This document shows positions 50,463 through 59,880 of a stretch of 64,000 nt of DNA, in pieces. The first letter of the stretch is position 1; each line of letters opens with the position of its first letter. Under the pieces are notes generated by a model. It was not told the DNA's origin. It was given only the letters and a program-made list of their open reading frames with translations, and ran no database searches. The stretch is from Dyadobacter linearis (lineage in GTDB: Bacteria; Bacteroidota; Bacteroidia; Cytophagales; Spirosomataceae). Location: the NCBI RefSeq assembly GCF_907165045.1, contig NZ_CAJRAU010000003.1, positions 496,001-560,000 on the forward strand, written 5' to 3'. The translations under genes and the position numbers were made by a program.

Positions 50463-52313
50463 CTATTTTGAAATAGCCACGCGTTTCGTTGTGCCGCCGA
50501 TCTTTATTGTATAAATACCATTTGGCAACGTTCCGATATGGACTGGTTTTAAAGGTTCCACTTTTTGTTTCAAAACAACATCACCCATTTGATTTAATAC
50601 AGACATATCCTTTTCACTATCAATTCCTGAAACAGTCAAAAAGCCACGGGCCGGATTTGGATAAATGATCACTTCCCGCTCGTTCTTTACTATAATAATT
50701 TTTGAGTGCTCAAAAGCTCCGTTGTGTTCGAGCTGTTTCAACCTGTAATAGGTGATGTTGAAGGGATTTAAATCTGAAAACCGGTATGATTCGGTTTGCT
50801 GTGCATCCCCCGCTCCTTCCACAAAACCAATTTTCTCAAACGTCCTCGCGTCCCTGCTTTTCTCGATTTCGAAACCTTTGTTATTAGTCTCTGAAGTAGT
50901 TTTCCAAGTTAGCTGATTGCGGCCATCCTGCGGCGTAGCTTCGAAATTGATAAGGGTTACGGGAAGGGGACTTCTGACCGTTTCGCTTACTAATCTGGCT
51001 CCCACTGCAATTGTGTTGGTAACCTCTACGCGATAATCTCTCAGATCTGTGGGAGTAAAAGTGTTGTCACCCGTTTTTGTAGCAACTAAAAGATTATCGT
51101 AATACCATCTGTATGTGTTTCTCGACATCGTTCCGCCTGCGTTAACAGACAACACGCCGTTTTCCCTCATCACAGGTATTTTTCGCTGATCACTATATTG
51201 GCTAAATCTATTCTCGTATGTCTCAAGGACATCAAAAGTAAAATTATTAATTCTTATGTCTATTTTCCGCGATCGCAATGAGGACAGCGTGGGGAGCGGT
51301 CCATTGAGATAATTGTCAAACAGAGCCAAATAATTGATTTTGGTCAATTTGTTAAAAGATGCAGGGATTGTGCCTGTGTGGCCATTACCATGCAAATCCA
51401 GGACGTCCAGATTGATCAAATTTCCTATTGTCGTTGGTATTGGACCTGCGTTACCTAATCCTGTAACTTCAAGGCGCGTCAGTTTAACAAGATTCCCAAT
51501 CTCAGACGGAACGGTACCCGAATTTGGCATTTCAGAATAATAGAGTGAGGTGAGTTCCGCCAGGTTCCCTATTGAAGCAGGTATTGATCCTACCTGGACA
51601 GCGGCAGACATGTAGAGTGACTTTAGATTAATCAAATTTCCAATTTCAGTGGGAATCCCACTACGAAAGCGCGTATTGTGAATACGCAGGCTGGTTAGCT
51701 TAGTTAATTTACTGATTTCAACAGGAAATGCACCTAGGTTCTCAACCGGATTTATTGTACCACTATTATCGATAACGAGCGTTTCAAGATTAGATAAATT
51801 TCCAATGGCCGCAGGAATTTGCCAGCTAGCGGAAAAAGAAAGTGATTTTAATTTGGGAAGGCTGAAAAGGACGTGAGAATTTTCTTCGTCAAAAAAATTA
51901 GCGGACAGGTCAAGTGTTTCCAGATTAACAAGATTCGCAAATTCGAGTGGTAAGCTTCCATACAGCGTAGGACGTTGAAACTGAAAAAAGCCACCACCAG
52001 GTAGCACAAGTGTTTTTAAGGCGGTAAGATTTCCTATTTCCTTCGGTATCGTCCCTGACACATCTTCTCCTGAGAGAGCCAGCCCTACAACCCTGTTTCC
52101 TTCGCATGTCACGCCATTCCAGTTGCATGGGCTATCACCCGGCTGCCCTGGGACCTGCCATATGGGATAATCATCGGGTCGTGTGGAAGTATGCCAACTT
52201 TCGCCGTCTGCTGCATTATAAAAGGCAATCATCGCAAGCCGGTCATCCTCCAATGTCTGGGAATAACCGTTGGCACAAATTAATAGGAGAACAGCAACTA
52301 GAAGTTTTTTCAT
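50463..52313 (-). CDS. Leucine-rich-repeat protein with T9SS C-terminal sorting domain
   Basis: A 616-residue exported protein. Signal peptide MKKLLVAVLLLICANGYSQ, then a plant-like LRR N-terminal cap (DRLAMIAFYNAADGESWH, DSPCNWNGVTCEGNRVVGLALSGEDVSGTIPKEIGNL) and about nine LRRs of the plant-specific type (GxIPxxIGNLxxLxxLxL). Residues 440-545 hold a Ig/fibronectin-like region (LPVTLINFEATPQDGRNQLTWKTTSETNNKGFEIEKS). The last 75 residues are a type A T9SS sorting domain (VIIYPNPARGFLTVSGI, then LPNGIYTIKIGGTTKRVAISK). It should be exported by the type IX secretion system and anchored or released at the surface. Confidence 0.92.
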   Translation of the reverse strand: MKKLLVAVLLLICANGYSQTLEDDRLAMIAFYNAADGESWHTSTRPDDYPIWQVPGQPGDSPCNWNGVTCEGNRVVGLALSGEDVSGTIPKEIGNLTALKTLVLPGGGFFQFQRPTLYGSLPLEFANLVNLETLDLSANFFDEENSHVLFSLPKLKSLSFSASWQIPAAIGNLSNLETLVIDNSGTINPVENLGAFPVEISKLTKLTSLRIHNTRFRSGIPTEIGNLINLKSLYMSAAVQVGSIPASIGNLAELTSLYYSEMPNSGTVPSEIGNLVKLTRLEVTGLGNAGPIPTTIGNLINLDVLDLHGNGHTGTIPASFNKLTKINYLALFDNYLNGPLPTLSSLRSRKIDIRINNFTFDVLETYENRFSQYSDQRKIPVMRENGVLSVNAGGTMSRNTYRWYYDNLLVATKTGDNTFTPTDLRDYRVEVTNTIAVGARLVSETVRSPLPVTLINFEATPQDGRNQLTWKTTSETNNKGFEIEKSRDARTFEKIGFVEGAGDAQQTESYRFSDLNPFNITYYRLKQLEHNGAFEHSKIIIVKNEREVIIYPNPARGFLTVSGIDSEKDMSVLNQMGDVVLKQKVEPLKPVHIGTLPNGIYTIKIGGTTKRVAISK

Positions 52314-52459
52314 AAAGTCATGATAGAGTTAGAGGTATCAAGACTCTAAATAAAAACCAGTTACATATCTACTGTTACTAATTAGTATCTGCCGGGAAAT
52401 AAAGGGAAGACAAAAGATTTAGCTCAGATCTGAATCTTACTGACTCTAACAACCCGCAT

Positions 52460-53896
52460 ATGCTTTTTAACTCGATCGGCTTTACACTGTTCCTGCCGAC
52501 AGTATTTATCCTCTATTGGTTTGTCACAAAGAACTCTCTGCGGTTTCAGAACATCCTGCTTTTGACTGGCAGCTATTTCTTCTATGGGTGCTGGGATTGG
52601 AGATTTCTGTTTCTGTTAATGTTTTCCACGGCCCTCGATTTTTACAGCGGCCTCAAAATCCATCATTCTAAATCTGACAAACTTCGAAAAACCTGGCTTA
52701 TCATCAGTGTAGCAATCAATCTAGGGTTTCTGGGCTTTTTCAAATATTACAATTTCTTCATTGGTTCGTTTGCAGAGTTGCTGCGGCTTGGAGGCCTGGG
52801 CTCAAATACACAAATGCTGAGTATCATTCTTCCGATTGGAATCTCCTTTTATACCTTTCACGGACTTTCCTATGTATTTGATATTTATAACCGGAAAATA
52901 GAGCCTTCCGTCAACATTGTCGAGTATTCTTTATTTGTAAGCTTTTTCCCGCTGCTCGTGGCTGGTCCCATTGAGAGAGCTACGCATTTGCTGCCGCAAA
53001 TTGAAAGGCCCCGGCGATTCGTTTACATTCAGGCGGTAGACGGAATGAGGCAGATGCTCTGGGGTTTTTTCAAGAAAATCGTGATTGCCGATGGTTGTGC
53101 CGAATATGCGAATCTGGCGTTTTCAGATCCCTCGAACCATTCGGGAAGTACCTTGCTGGTGGGAGCTGTTTTCTTTGCTTTTCAGATTTACGGTGACTTT
53201 TCTGGCTATTCGGACATTGCCTTGGGTACTGCCAGGCTATTCGGGTTTGAGCTGCTTCGAAACTTCAACTATCCCTATTTTTCAAGAGATATCGCCGAGT
53301 TTTGGCGGAGGTGGCACATTTCACTTTCATCGTGGTTTAAGGATTACCTCTATTTTCCATTGGGCGGAAGCCGGAACGGCAAGCTTCAAAGTATACGCAA
53401 TACACTGATCATATTCGCTGTAAGCGGACTTTGGCACGGGGCAAGCTGGAACTTTCTGATCTGGGGAGTTTATCACGGTTTACTGTTTCTCCCTTTGCTG
53501 ATTTTTGGCAAAAACAGACAGCATACCGACACCGCAGCAAAAGATAAATTACTTCCCTCGATTGCCGAACTGTTGCAAATCACCTTCACATTCGCATTGG
53601 TACTGATCGGGTGGATATTCTTCCGAGCACCGAACCTTACAACTGCATTTCACTACCTCGACGGACTTTTTGACAAAACACTGCTAACTAAACCAGCTCC
53701 CGGTATTTATCTGTTTCAACTTGCTGCAATGGGCGCCTTAGTTACTATTGAATGGCTGCAAAGAGACAGACCACACGGGCTCGCCATGAAACCGACCTGG
53801 ACTACCTCAGTAAAATGGGTTGCTTATATATCCATTTTCCTGATCTGCCTGGCGCATTTCAAGCAAAATCAGGAATTCATTTATTTTCAATTCTAA
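52460..53896 (+). CDS. MBOAT family O-acyltransferase (AlgI-like)
   Basis: A 478-residue polytopic acyltransferase. It has the MBOAT pattern of AlgI/PatA relatives: NSIGFTLFLPTVFILYWFV at the start, FKYYNFF, LPIGISFYTFHGLSYVFDIY, PLLVAGPIERATHLLPQI, FQIYGDFSGYSDIALGTARLFGFELLRNFNYPYFSRDIAEFWRRWHISLSSWFKDYLYFPLGG, and the catalytic His in SGLWHGASWNFLIWGVYHG. Such proteins transfer acetyl groups across the membrane to polysaccharide or peptidoglycan together with an SGNH-type partner. That partner is encoded 5 bp downstream. Confidence 0.94.
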   Translation: MLFNSIGFTLFLPTVFILYWFVTKNSLRFQNILLLTGSYFFYGCWDWRFLFLLMFSTALDFYSGLKIHHSKSDKLRKTWLIISVAINLGFLGFFKYYNFFIGSFAELLRLGGLGSNTQMLSIILPIGISFYTFHGLSYVFDIYNRKIEPSVNIVEYSLFVSFFPLLVAGPIERATHLLPQIERPRRFVYIQAVDGMRQMLWGFFKKIVIADGCAEYANLAFSDPSNHSGSTLLVGAVFFAFQIYGDFSGYSDIALGTARLFGFELLRNFNYPYFSRDIAEFWRRWHISLSSWFKDYLYFPLGGSRNGKLQSIRNTLIIFAVSGLWHGASWNFLIWGVYHGLLFLPLLIFGKNRQHTDTAAKDKLLPSIAELLQITFTFALVLIGWIFFRAPNLTTAFHYLDGLFDKTLLTKPAPGIYLFQLAAMGALVTIEWLQRDRPHGLAMKPTWTTSVKWVAYISIFLICLAHFKQNQEFIYFQF

Positions 53897-53901
53897 TTCA
53901 A

Positions 53902-54846
53902 ATGAAACAGTTTGTATCCAGGATAGCCATTTTCATAACTATAACAACTGGTATTCTTGGCTTTTCGTTATTTAATATACATAGCTATAAAGCCCGGGAA
54001 AGCATTTTAGGCGCGGTACCTGACAAGCATAAAATGCTTTCAGGCGCGCAATCACCAAAGATCATTTTTGTAGGAGGATCAAATCTGGCATTCGGATTGG
54101 ACAGCCGGACTATTCAGAGAAGTTTAAAAATGCCGGTTATTAATGCTGGAGTACACGCCAGTATAGGCTTAAAATACCAGATACGTGATATTGAACGGTT
54201 TGTTAACAAAAGTGATATTGTGATTATATCACCAGAATACAGCCAGTTCTATACTGATTCTTTTTATGGTAAGGCGGAGTTACTATCAGTTCTCTTTGAT
54301 ATTTTTCCTGATGGAAGAAAACTGGTGAGTTTAGCACATTGGTACCGTTTATTTCCTCAAATTCCTCAATATGCAGCCTCTAAACTCAAATTCGAAAGCT
54401 CATCGGTTAGCCAAGGGAAAATAGGTGTTTATCACAGAGCTGCATTCAATGAGAATGGTGACGCTTTTATCCATTGGGACTTGCCAGCCAAGAAAGTAGA
54501 GGTCACCAAACCGGAAACGGGTGAAGAGGAGATTAATAATGAGTGCATTGCGCTTCTAAAAGACTTTGATAAGCTGGTGAAATCAAAATCGGCAAGCCTG
54601 TTTATCATTCCACCTGCTTATCAATCGAGCTCTTTTAAAAATCAAAAAAATCTGATTCAGAAAATTCATCATGGATTACTAAATAATGGGATTTCTTTGC
54701 TGGCGCCTCCCAAAGACTACAATTTCCACGATTCACTCTTTTTCGACACCAATTATCATTTAACTAAAACTGGTGTCGATCTCCGCACAAAAATGGTAAT
54801 AGGCGATCTTAAAGCTGCATTGCCTCAGCTTGTTAGCAGAAGGTAA
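53902..54846 (+). CDS. SGNH-hydrolase-like partner of MBOAT acyltransferase
   Basis: A 314-residue membrane-anchored periplasmic protein: N-terminal anchor (ISRIAIFITITTGILGFSLF-type residues 5-24), then an SGNH-like fold. Block I is FVGGSNLAFGLDS (nucleophile Ser in GGSN), and the late DTNYHLTKTGVD gives the Asp-His pair. The start at 53902 (MKQFVSRIAI) is chosen by signal anchor and by spacing 5 bp after the MBOAT stop; an in-frame upstream start would sit inside that gene. It resembles AlgJ/AlgX and OafA-linked SGNH domains, which complete acetyl transfer to the sugar. The polysaccharide is unknown. Confidence 0.82.
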   Translation: MKQFVSRIAIFITITTGILGFSLFNIHSYKARESILGAVPDKHKMLSGAQSPKIIFVGGSNLAFGLDSRTIQRSLKMPVINAGVHASIGLKYQIRDIERFVNKSDIVIISPEYSQFYTDSFYGKAELLSVLFDIFPDGRKLVSLAHWYRLFPQIPQYAASKLKFESSSVSQGKIGVYHRAAFNENGDAFIHWDLPAKKVEVTKPETGEEEINNECIALLKDFDKLVKSKSASLFIIPPAYQSSSFKNQKNLIQKIHHGLLNNGISLLAPPKDYNFHDSLFFDTNYHLTKTGVDLRTKMVIGDLKAALPQLVSRR

Positions 54847-54848
54847 AC

Positions 54849-56960
54849 TTACTTCCAGACCAACCCCATATTCGCAAACAAAAACGCGTAAATATCAGCC
54901 TGCGTTTCCAATGCTTTTTTGGTATTGCTGGCACCGTGACCGGAATTGGTGTCAATGCGGATCAGCAACGGGTTTTGGGAGGACGCACCTGCCTTAGCCT
55001 GTAACTCTGCTGCATATTTAAACGAATGCGCGGGAACTACGCGGTCGTCGTGATCGGCGGTGGTGATCATGGTTGCAGGATATTGTCCGCCTTCTTTGAT
55101 ATTATGAAGCGGCGAATAGGCACGCAATACCTTGAATTCCTCTGCATTATCGCTACTTCCGTAATCCGCAATCCAGTTCCAGCCGATGGTAAACTTGTGA
55201 AAACGAAGCATGTCCATCACTCCCACAGCCGGAAATGCCACTTTGAACAACTCAGGTCGCTGGTTCATTACCGCGCCGACCAATAAGCCGCCATTCGAGC
55301 CGCCTTGTATCGCCAGCCGCTCCGGTGAAGTATATTTTTCCTTGATCAGATATTCGGCTGCCGCAATGAAATCGTCAAATACATTCTGCTTTTTCAGCTT
55401 CATACCTTGTTCGTGCCACTTTTCGCCGTATTCACTTCCGCCGCGCAGGTTGGCCTGCACATACACGCCGCCTTGATCCAGGAAAGGAATGCGCGTGGGG
55501 CTGAAAGAAGGCGGCAGACTTACATTAAAGCCACCGTATCCATATAATATCGTCGGATTGGTACCGTCCAGTTTTAGTCCCTTTTTGAAAGTGATGAATG
55601 CAGGGATTTTGGTACCGTCTTTACTCGGGTAAAAAACCTGCCTGGTTTCATATTCCGCCGGCTTGAATGCCACCTCAGGCTCCCGGAAAACTTCGCTTTT
55701 TCCAGAACCGATCTCGTACCTGAAAATAGTCGGAGGATAATTGAATGAGGTGAATGTGTAAAAAACAAAACTATCACCCTTTTCCCCGCCAAAACCACTC
55801 GCAGAACCCAAAGCGGGCAATTTCACTTCTTTTTCAAGGTCGCCCGTAAGTTTATATACGTAAGCCCGCGTGGTAACGTCTTTGGAATAAGTGGCGAAAA
55901 GTTTGCCACCCGCCGTGCCCGCCCCCTGCAAAGGTTCCGGCTTTTCAGCCAGTACCGTTTTCCAGGTTCCGTTTTTGGTTTCAAACAGCATTACCTTGCT
56001 ATTTGGCGCGTTTTCGTTGGTTTCTACCAGAAAGTTTTCACCCAGATTATCAATAATTCCGTAGCTAAAATCTGTGATCTCTTCTTTGATCGCTTTGAAA
56101 TCCTTTTCGCCTCTTTTCAGGACCCAAATACTATTTCCGTCTTTCCCTTTACCCCTGTCACTCACGCTCAGCACGGCATATTGCTCGTCTTCGGTCGTAC
56201 TTACAATATGGAAACGTTGCGGATTTGCAGCGTCTTCGAAGATGAGCTTATCATCTTTCTGCTCCGTTCCGACCGTGTGAAAATACACCTGGTGATTCTC
56301 GTTTTTAGCCGCCAATGCACTGCCGTCGGGCTTCGGGTAGCGGCTGTAATAAAATCCATTTCCCTGCCAGGCCGCGCCGGAAATTTTCACCCACTCGATC
56401 TTGTCCGGCAACATGGAGAGCGTTTTCATATCCATTACGCCATATTCCTGCCAGTCGGAGCCTCCCCTGGAAAGTCCGACCACTGCGTGCGCACCGTCTT
56501 TCGACAAGCTGAATGCAGATAAACGGGTAGTACCGTCTGTGGAGAGCTTATTTGGATCCAAAACTACCTCAGGAGCGCCTTTTAGCCCTTTTTGACGATA
56601 AAGTACCGCCTGGTTTTGCAGTCCGTCGTTTTTGTAGAAATAAAAGTATTCACCCTTTTTGCTGGGCGCTGAATATTTAGGGTAGTTGTAAGCTTTTTCA
56701 AGGTCAGTGAAAATCTTTCCTTTAAATGGAATTTTGTCCAGATAACCGAAAGTCACCTCGTTCTGCGCCTTCACCCACGCCGCCGTTTCCTCCGACCTGT
56801 CATCTTCGAGCCAGCGGTAAGGGTCCGAAACTTTGACGCCATGGTATTCGTCCGTGTGCTCAATTTTATTTGTTTGAGGATATTTAATTTCCTGCGCAAA
56901 AACGGTCGCTCCGTGCAAGCTGGCAGCGGTAATGCTCATTACTATTGATTTAAATTTCAT
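54849..56960 (-). CDS. Prolyl oligopeptidase family serine peptidase (S9A), secreted
   Basis: A 703-residue peptidase with signal sequence (IVMSITAASLHGATVFAQ). Residues 25-440 form the seven-bladed propeller (DEYHGVKVSDPYRWLEDDRSEETAAWVKAQN start motif), and the C-terminal part the alpha/beta-hydrolase domain: nucleophile in AIQGGSNGGLLVG, Asp in TTADHDDRVVPAHS, His in DTNSGHGAS. It cleaves short peptides after proline in the periplasm. It starts 15 bp downstream of a second secreted serine hydrolase, so the two are an operon-like pair. Stops of this gene and the SGNH gene are 2 bp apart. Confidence 0.95.
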   Translation of the reverse strand: MKFKSIVMSITAASLHGATVFAQEIKYPQTNKIEHTDEYHGVKVSDPYRWLEDDRSEETAAWVKAQNEVTFGYLDKIPFKGKIFTDLEKAYNYPKYSAPSKKGEYFYFYKNDGLQNQAVLYRQKGLKGAPEVVLDPNKLSTDGTTRLSAFSLSKDGAHAVVGLSRGGSDWQEYGVMDMKTLSMLPDKIEWVKISGAAWQGNGFYYSRYPKPDGSALAAKNENHQVYFHTVGTEQKDDKLIFEDAANPQRFHIVSTTEDEQYAVLSVSDRGKGKDGNSIWVLKRGEKDFKAIKEEITDFSYGIIDNLGENFLVETNENAPNSKVMLFETKNGTWKTVLAEKPEPLQGAGTAGGKLFATYSKDVTTRAYVYKLTGDLEKEVKLPALGSASGFGGEKGDSFVFYTFTSFNYPPTIFRYEIGSGKSEVFREPEVAFKPAEYETRQVFYPSKDGTKIPAFITFKKGLKLDGTNPTILYGYGGFNVSLPPSFSPTRIPFLDQGGVYVQANLRGGSEYGEKWHEQGMKLKKQNVFDDFIAAAEYLIKEKYTSPERLAIQGGSNGGLLVGAVMNQRPELFKVAFPAVGVMDMLRFHKFTIGWNWIADYGSSDNAEEFKVLRAYSPLHNIKEGGQYPATMITTADHDDRVVPAHSFKYAAELQAKAGASSQNPLLIRIDTNSGHGASNTKKALETQADIYAFLFANMGLVWK

Positions 56961-56975
56961 AAAAAATCTCTGGCA

Positions 56976-58862
56976 TTATTTGATCACGTCCACTTCAAGC
57001 GCACTGGCAGCGTCAGCCTGGTGATATACTGTTTGCTTGGCTGCGGTAAAGTCCGAATCCGCCGCTTTGTAAATGTTATCCACATACTTCTGTGGATTTC
57101 GATCAAATAGCGGGAATGCAGTGCTCTGAACCTGCACCATGATTTTGTGGCCTTTTTTGAAAGTATGCAACACATCCTGCAAACGAAACTGAATGTCCGT
57201 CAACTTCCCTGCAACCAGCGGCTCCGGCTTCTCGAAACTGTTACGGAACCTCGCCCGCATAATTTCGCTCCTGACCATTTGCTGATAACCCGCCAGCACC
57301 GTTTTGGGGTCTGCGAGGTAAGCGTGGTTTTTCTCGTCGCCCGGGTAAACGTCGATCAGTTTCACGAAGAAATCCGCGTCGGTTCCGGTAGTACTAATTT
57401 TAAGCAATGCAGAGATCTCGCCGCCCAGAGTAATATCCTGATCGAGCACATCGGTTTCAAAAACGAGCACATCCGGCCTTGCAGCGGCGAAACGCTGATC
57501 TTCCGACATATACTCAAAAGGAGTAAAACCCGACATTTGCTTGTAATTAGCTGTGTAAGGAACAGGTTTCAAAGGATCACTCACATATTCGCTGACCGAT
57601 TTACCTTCTTTTGGAGCATTGAAATCCAGCTTGCCTTTTTCATGGAAATACAATTTCCTCTTCTCAACTGCCGCTACCGGCCATTTATCAAACGTCTTCC
57701 ATTCCTTTTTACCGGTATCAAATAAATAAGCCTCCGGTAAGCCGGTTTTCCCGTCGCCCGCTTCTTTCAGGAAATGTTTAAAGAATTTAGCTTCGATGTT
57801 ATTTTGATAAAAAGTGGCAATACTATCCCCGAAATAAATGTCATTGTGCAGCGTATGGCCGGTTTCACGGCTCCACCGCCCATGCCCGAAAGGACCGACT
57901 ACCAGCGTGTTATAAGCAGACGGATTGTTCTTCTCGATCGTCTTGTAAGTATTCAGCGGACCGTACAGATCTTCTGCATCAAACCAGCCGCCTACCGTCA
58001 TAAATGCAGGCTTAATATCCTTCAAATGCGGCAGAATATCCCTCTTCTTCCAAAATTCATCCTTATTAGGATGGTCAACCGTTTCCTGCCAGTACCAGTT
58101 TTTAGCATAGTACTTATCGAAATTTTTAAGCGAACCCATTTTCAGGTTAAAAGTATAGCCGTCAGGCTCCGGCTTGATCATTTCTCCGGCAAACCAGGAA
58201 GTGGTTGTAGGCTTTGGCGGCGTGATCCCGAAAACAGGAAATGTGAGGTAATATCCTTGCGTAAAAGCGCCGTTATGGTGAAAATCATCGAAAAAGAAAT
58301 CTGCGATAGGCGCTTGCGGCGACGATGCTTTCAATGCAGGGTGCCCTGAAAGTGCGCTGGCAGTTGTGTAAAAACCGGGATAGGAAATGCCCCACTGCCC
58401 TACCCGACCATTGTTATTTGGGATGTTTTTGAGAAGCCACTCGATAGTATCGTAAGTGTCGGAAGCTTCGTCCACATCTGTCTTTTTCTTTTTCTGATCA
58501 ATATGCGGGGTCATATTCGTCCATTGTCCCTCGCTCATATAGCGGCCACGCACATCCTGGTACACAAAAATAAACTTGTCCCGCATTAGCGCCGGGCTTG
58601 ATCCCAGTCTTGGAGGATAATTGTCTACTCCATAGGGCGCGACGCTGTAACACGTTCGCTGCATTAAAAAAGGGTATTTCTTATCTCCGGCAGCATCTTT
58701 GGGTGAATAAACGATCGTGTGCAGCTTTATCCCGTCCCGCACAGGAATATCATATTCTGCTTTCGAATAATTGTCCCGGATCCACTTTTCGTAAGATTCA
58801 GTTTGGGCATTTGCTGCAAAAGCAAATAGTACCAGTGCTGCCGTCAATAGATTTTTTAGCAT
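56976..58862 (-). CDS. CocE/NonD family X-Pro dipeptidyl-peptidase-like hydrolase
   Basis: A 628-residue secreted alpha/beta hydrolase. Signal peptide KNLLTAALVLFAFAANAQ, then the CocE/NonD catalytic domain: nucleophile in VGQWGISYPGFYTTASAL, Asp in TVGGWFDAEDLYG, His in GPFGHGRWS. The C-terminal beta-sandwich is the X-Pro peptidase C domain (VLVFETDVLDQDITLGGEISALLKISTTGTDADFFVKLIDVYP). Members include X-prolyl dipeptidyl aminopeptidases, cocaine esterase, and acylases. Neighbouring prolyl oligopeptidase suggests proline-rich peptide degradation. The exact bond cleaved cannot be told from sequence. Confidence 0.93.
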   Translation of the reverse strand: MLKNLLTAALVLFAFAANAQTESYEKWIRDNYSKAEYDIPVRDGIKLHTIVYSPKDAAGDKKYPFLMQRTCYSVAPYGVDNYPPRLGSSPALMRDKFIFVYQDVRGRYMSEGQWTNMTPHIDQKKKKTDVDEASDTYDTIEWLLKNIPNNNGRVGQWGISYPGFYTTASALSGHPALKASSPQAPIADFFFDDFHHNGAFTQGYYLTFPVFGITPPKPTTTSWFAGEMIKPEPDGYTFNLKMGSLKNFDKYYAKNWYWQETVDHPNKDEFWKKRDILPHLKDIKPAFMTVGGWFDAEDLYGPLNTYKTIEKNNPSAYNTLVVGPFGHGRWSRETGHTLHNDIYFGDSIATFYQNNIEAKFFKHFLKEAGDGKTGLPEAYLFDTGKKEWKTFDKWPVAAVEKRKLYFHEKGKLDFNAPKEGKSVSEYVSDPLKPVPYTANYKQMSGFTPFEYMSEDQRFAAARPDVLVFETDVLDQDITLGGEISALLKISTTGTDADFFVKLIDVYPGDEKNHAYLADPKTVLAGYQQMVRSEIMRARFRNSFEKPEPLVAGKLTDIQFRLQDVLHTFKKGHKIMVQVQSTAFPLFDRNPQKYVDNIYKAADSDFTAAKQTVYHQADAASALEVDVIK

Positions 58863-58872
58863 ACCCTATTTT

Positions 58873-59802
58873 TTATTTTCTTTTGTAAAAATTCAAAGAA
58901 ACACTGGTCGCACTGGACCTTTCACTAAGCGTATAAAAACCACTTCCTGTAATATCAAAACAAATAGCTTCGCCTTGTGGCTCCAATGCAACGGTCAGCT
59001 GCTTCGTCGCAGGCTTGGTGATCGTCTGCGCTACGGTCTGCCCCTCCTCTCTTCTCCAATAGTAGACTCCCAGGTAAGTTCGGACCATAATTTCCTTTCC
59101 ATCCCTCGAAATCGTCGCGCCCGTTGCAATTGACACTGACGGCACATCGCCTATCTTTTCTGCTGTCATAGTTTCGCCGGTCGACTGAGGAAACGGAAGT
59201 CGGTATACACCTGAGGTCAGGCCTTTTGATATCACAAAAATATCCTTTGTCACCGGATCAACGATCAGCGACTCGGCATCTCTCGGACCATCGGGATAGG
59301 TAAAGCTGATCTTCTCAACCATTGACTCATTGAAAGAAGCATTTTGATCAGCGATCTCGCGCACACGGTAAATGGTACTTGTGGGAGCAGTCGGCGCATT
59401 GTTATTTCCAATGTCACCAATATAAAGGTAGCTGACACCATCAACAGGCCCGGGCCCGGATGCGATTTCCTCCCAATCCCTGTTAGCAGTGCCTGGTACT
59501 GTAAATTCTTTAATCGATTTCCCGTCTTTATTGATCAGATAGATCGAGTTGGGCGCCTGCGCATCCTGGTTGCTCCACAGAAAGCCAGCCATCGTATTGC
59601 TTTGCGCCAGACCCGAAGCTTCGTCGATAATTCCCGGCGCGATCGGGAATTGTTCAGGTACTGTTTCAAACTCGTCTGAGCTTCCGAGTGGTGGTTCAGG
59701 TTCCGGGTGGCAGGCAGTGGTCAAACAAAATAATAATGACGCCGCAGCCATTCCGAGCTGACCTCCAATACTTTTATATACACTCATAAAAAACGTTTGC
59801 AT
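58873..59802 (-). CDS. Beta-propeller lipoprotein of unknown function
   Basis: A 309-residue lipoprotein with lipobox LTTAC around residue 31 after a hydrophobic segment (MAAASLLFCLTT). The start is uncertain: ATG 59802 gives MQTFFMSVY, and ATG 59787 is equally possible. Residues 45-305 read as a beta-propeller with repeated strands (EASGLAQSNTMAGFLWSNQDAQAPNSIYLINKDG, NRDWEEIASGPGPVDGVSYLYIGDIGNN, FTYPDGPRDAESLIVDPVTKDIFVISK, KEIMVRTYLGVYYWRREEG). The DWEE and DAES pairs recall phytase-like propellers, but calcium or phosphate sites cannot be confirmed. It lies 10 bp upstream in transcription of the CocE gene, in the same direction. Confidence 0.85.
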   Translation of the reverse strand: MQTFFMSVYKSIGGQLGMAAASLLFCLTTACHPEPEPPLGSSDEFETVPEQFPIAPGIIDEASGLAQSNTMAGFLWSNQDAQAPNSIYLINKDGKSIKEFTVPGTANRDWEEIASGPGPVDGVSYLYIGDIGNNNAPTAPTSTIYRVREIADQNASFNESMVEKISFTYPDGPRDAESLIVDPVTKDIFVISKGLTSGVYRLPFPQSTGETMTAEKIGDVPSVSIATGATISRDGKEIMVRTYLGVYYWRREEGQTVAQTITKPATKQLTVALEPQGEAICFDITGSGFYTLSERSSATSVSLNFYKRK

Positions 59803-59823
59803 GTTAGATTTGCTAAAAATACG

Positions 59824-59831
59824 TACTTTTG
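59824..59831 (+). promoter_or_regulatory. Promoter -7 element of aspS
   Basis: TACTTTTG at 59824-59831 matches TAnnTTTG exactly, 50 bp upstream of the aspS ATG. A TTTG lies 24 bp further upstream (59796-59799), slightly far for a -33 element. The region is shared with the divergent propeller lipoprotein gene. Confidence 0.5.
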
Positions 59832-59880
59832 CGCCATTTATTATCAGGCGCTTTCTATATATCAGTATTAAAATAGTTAT

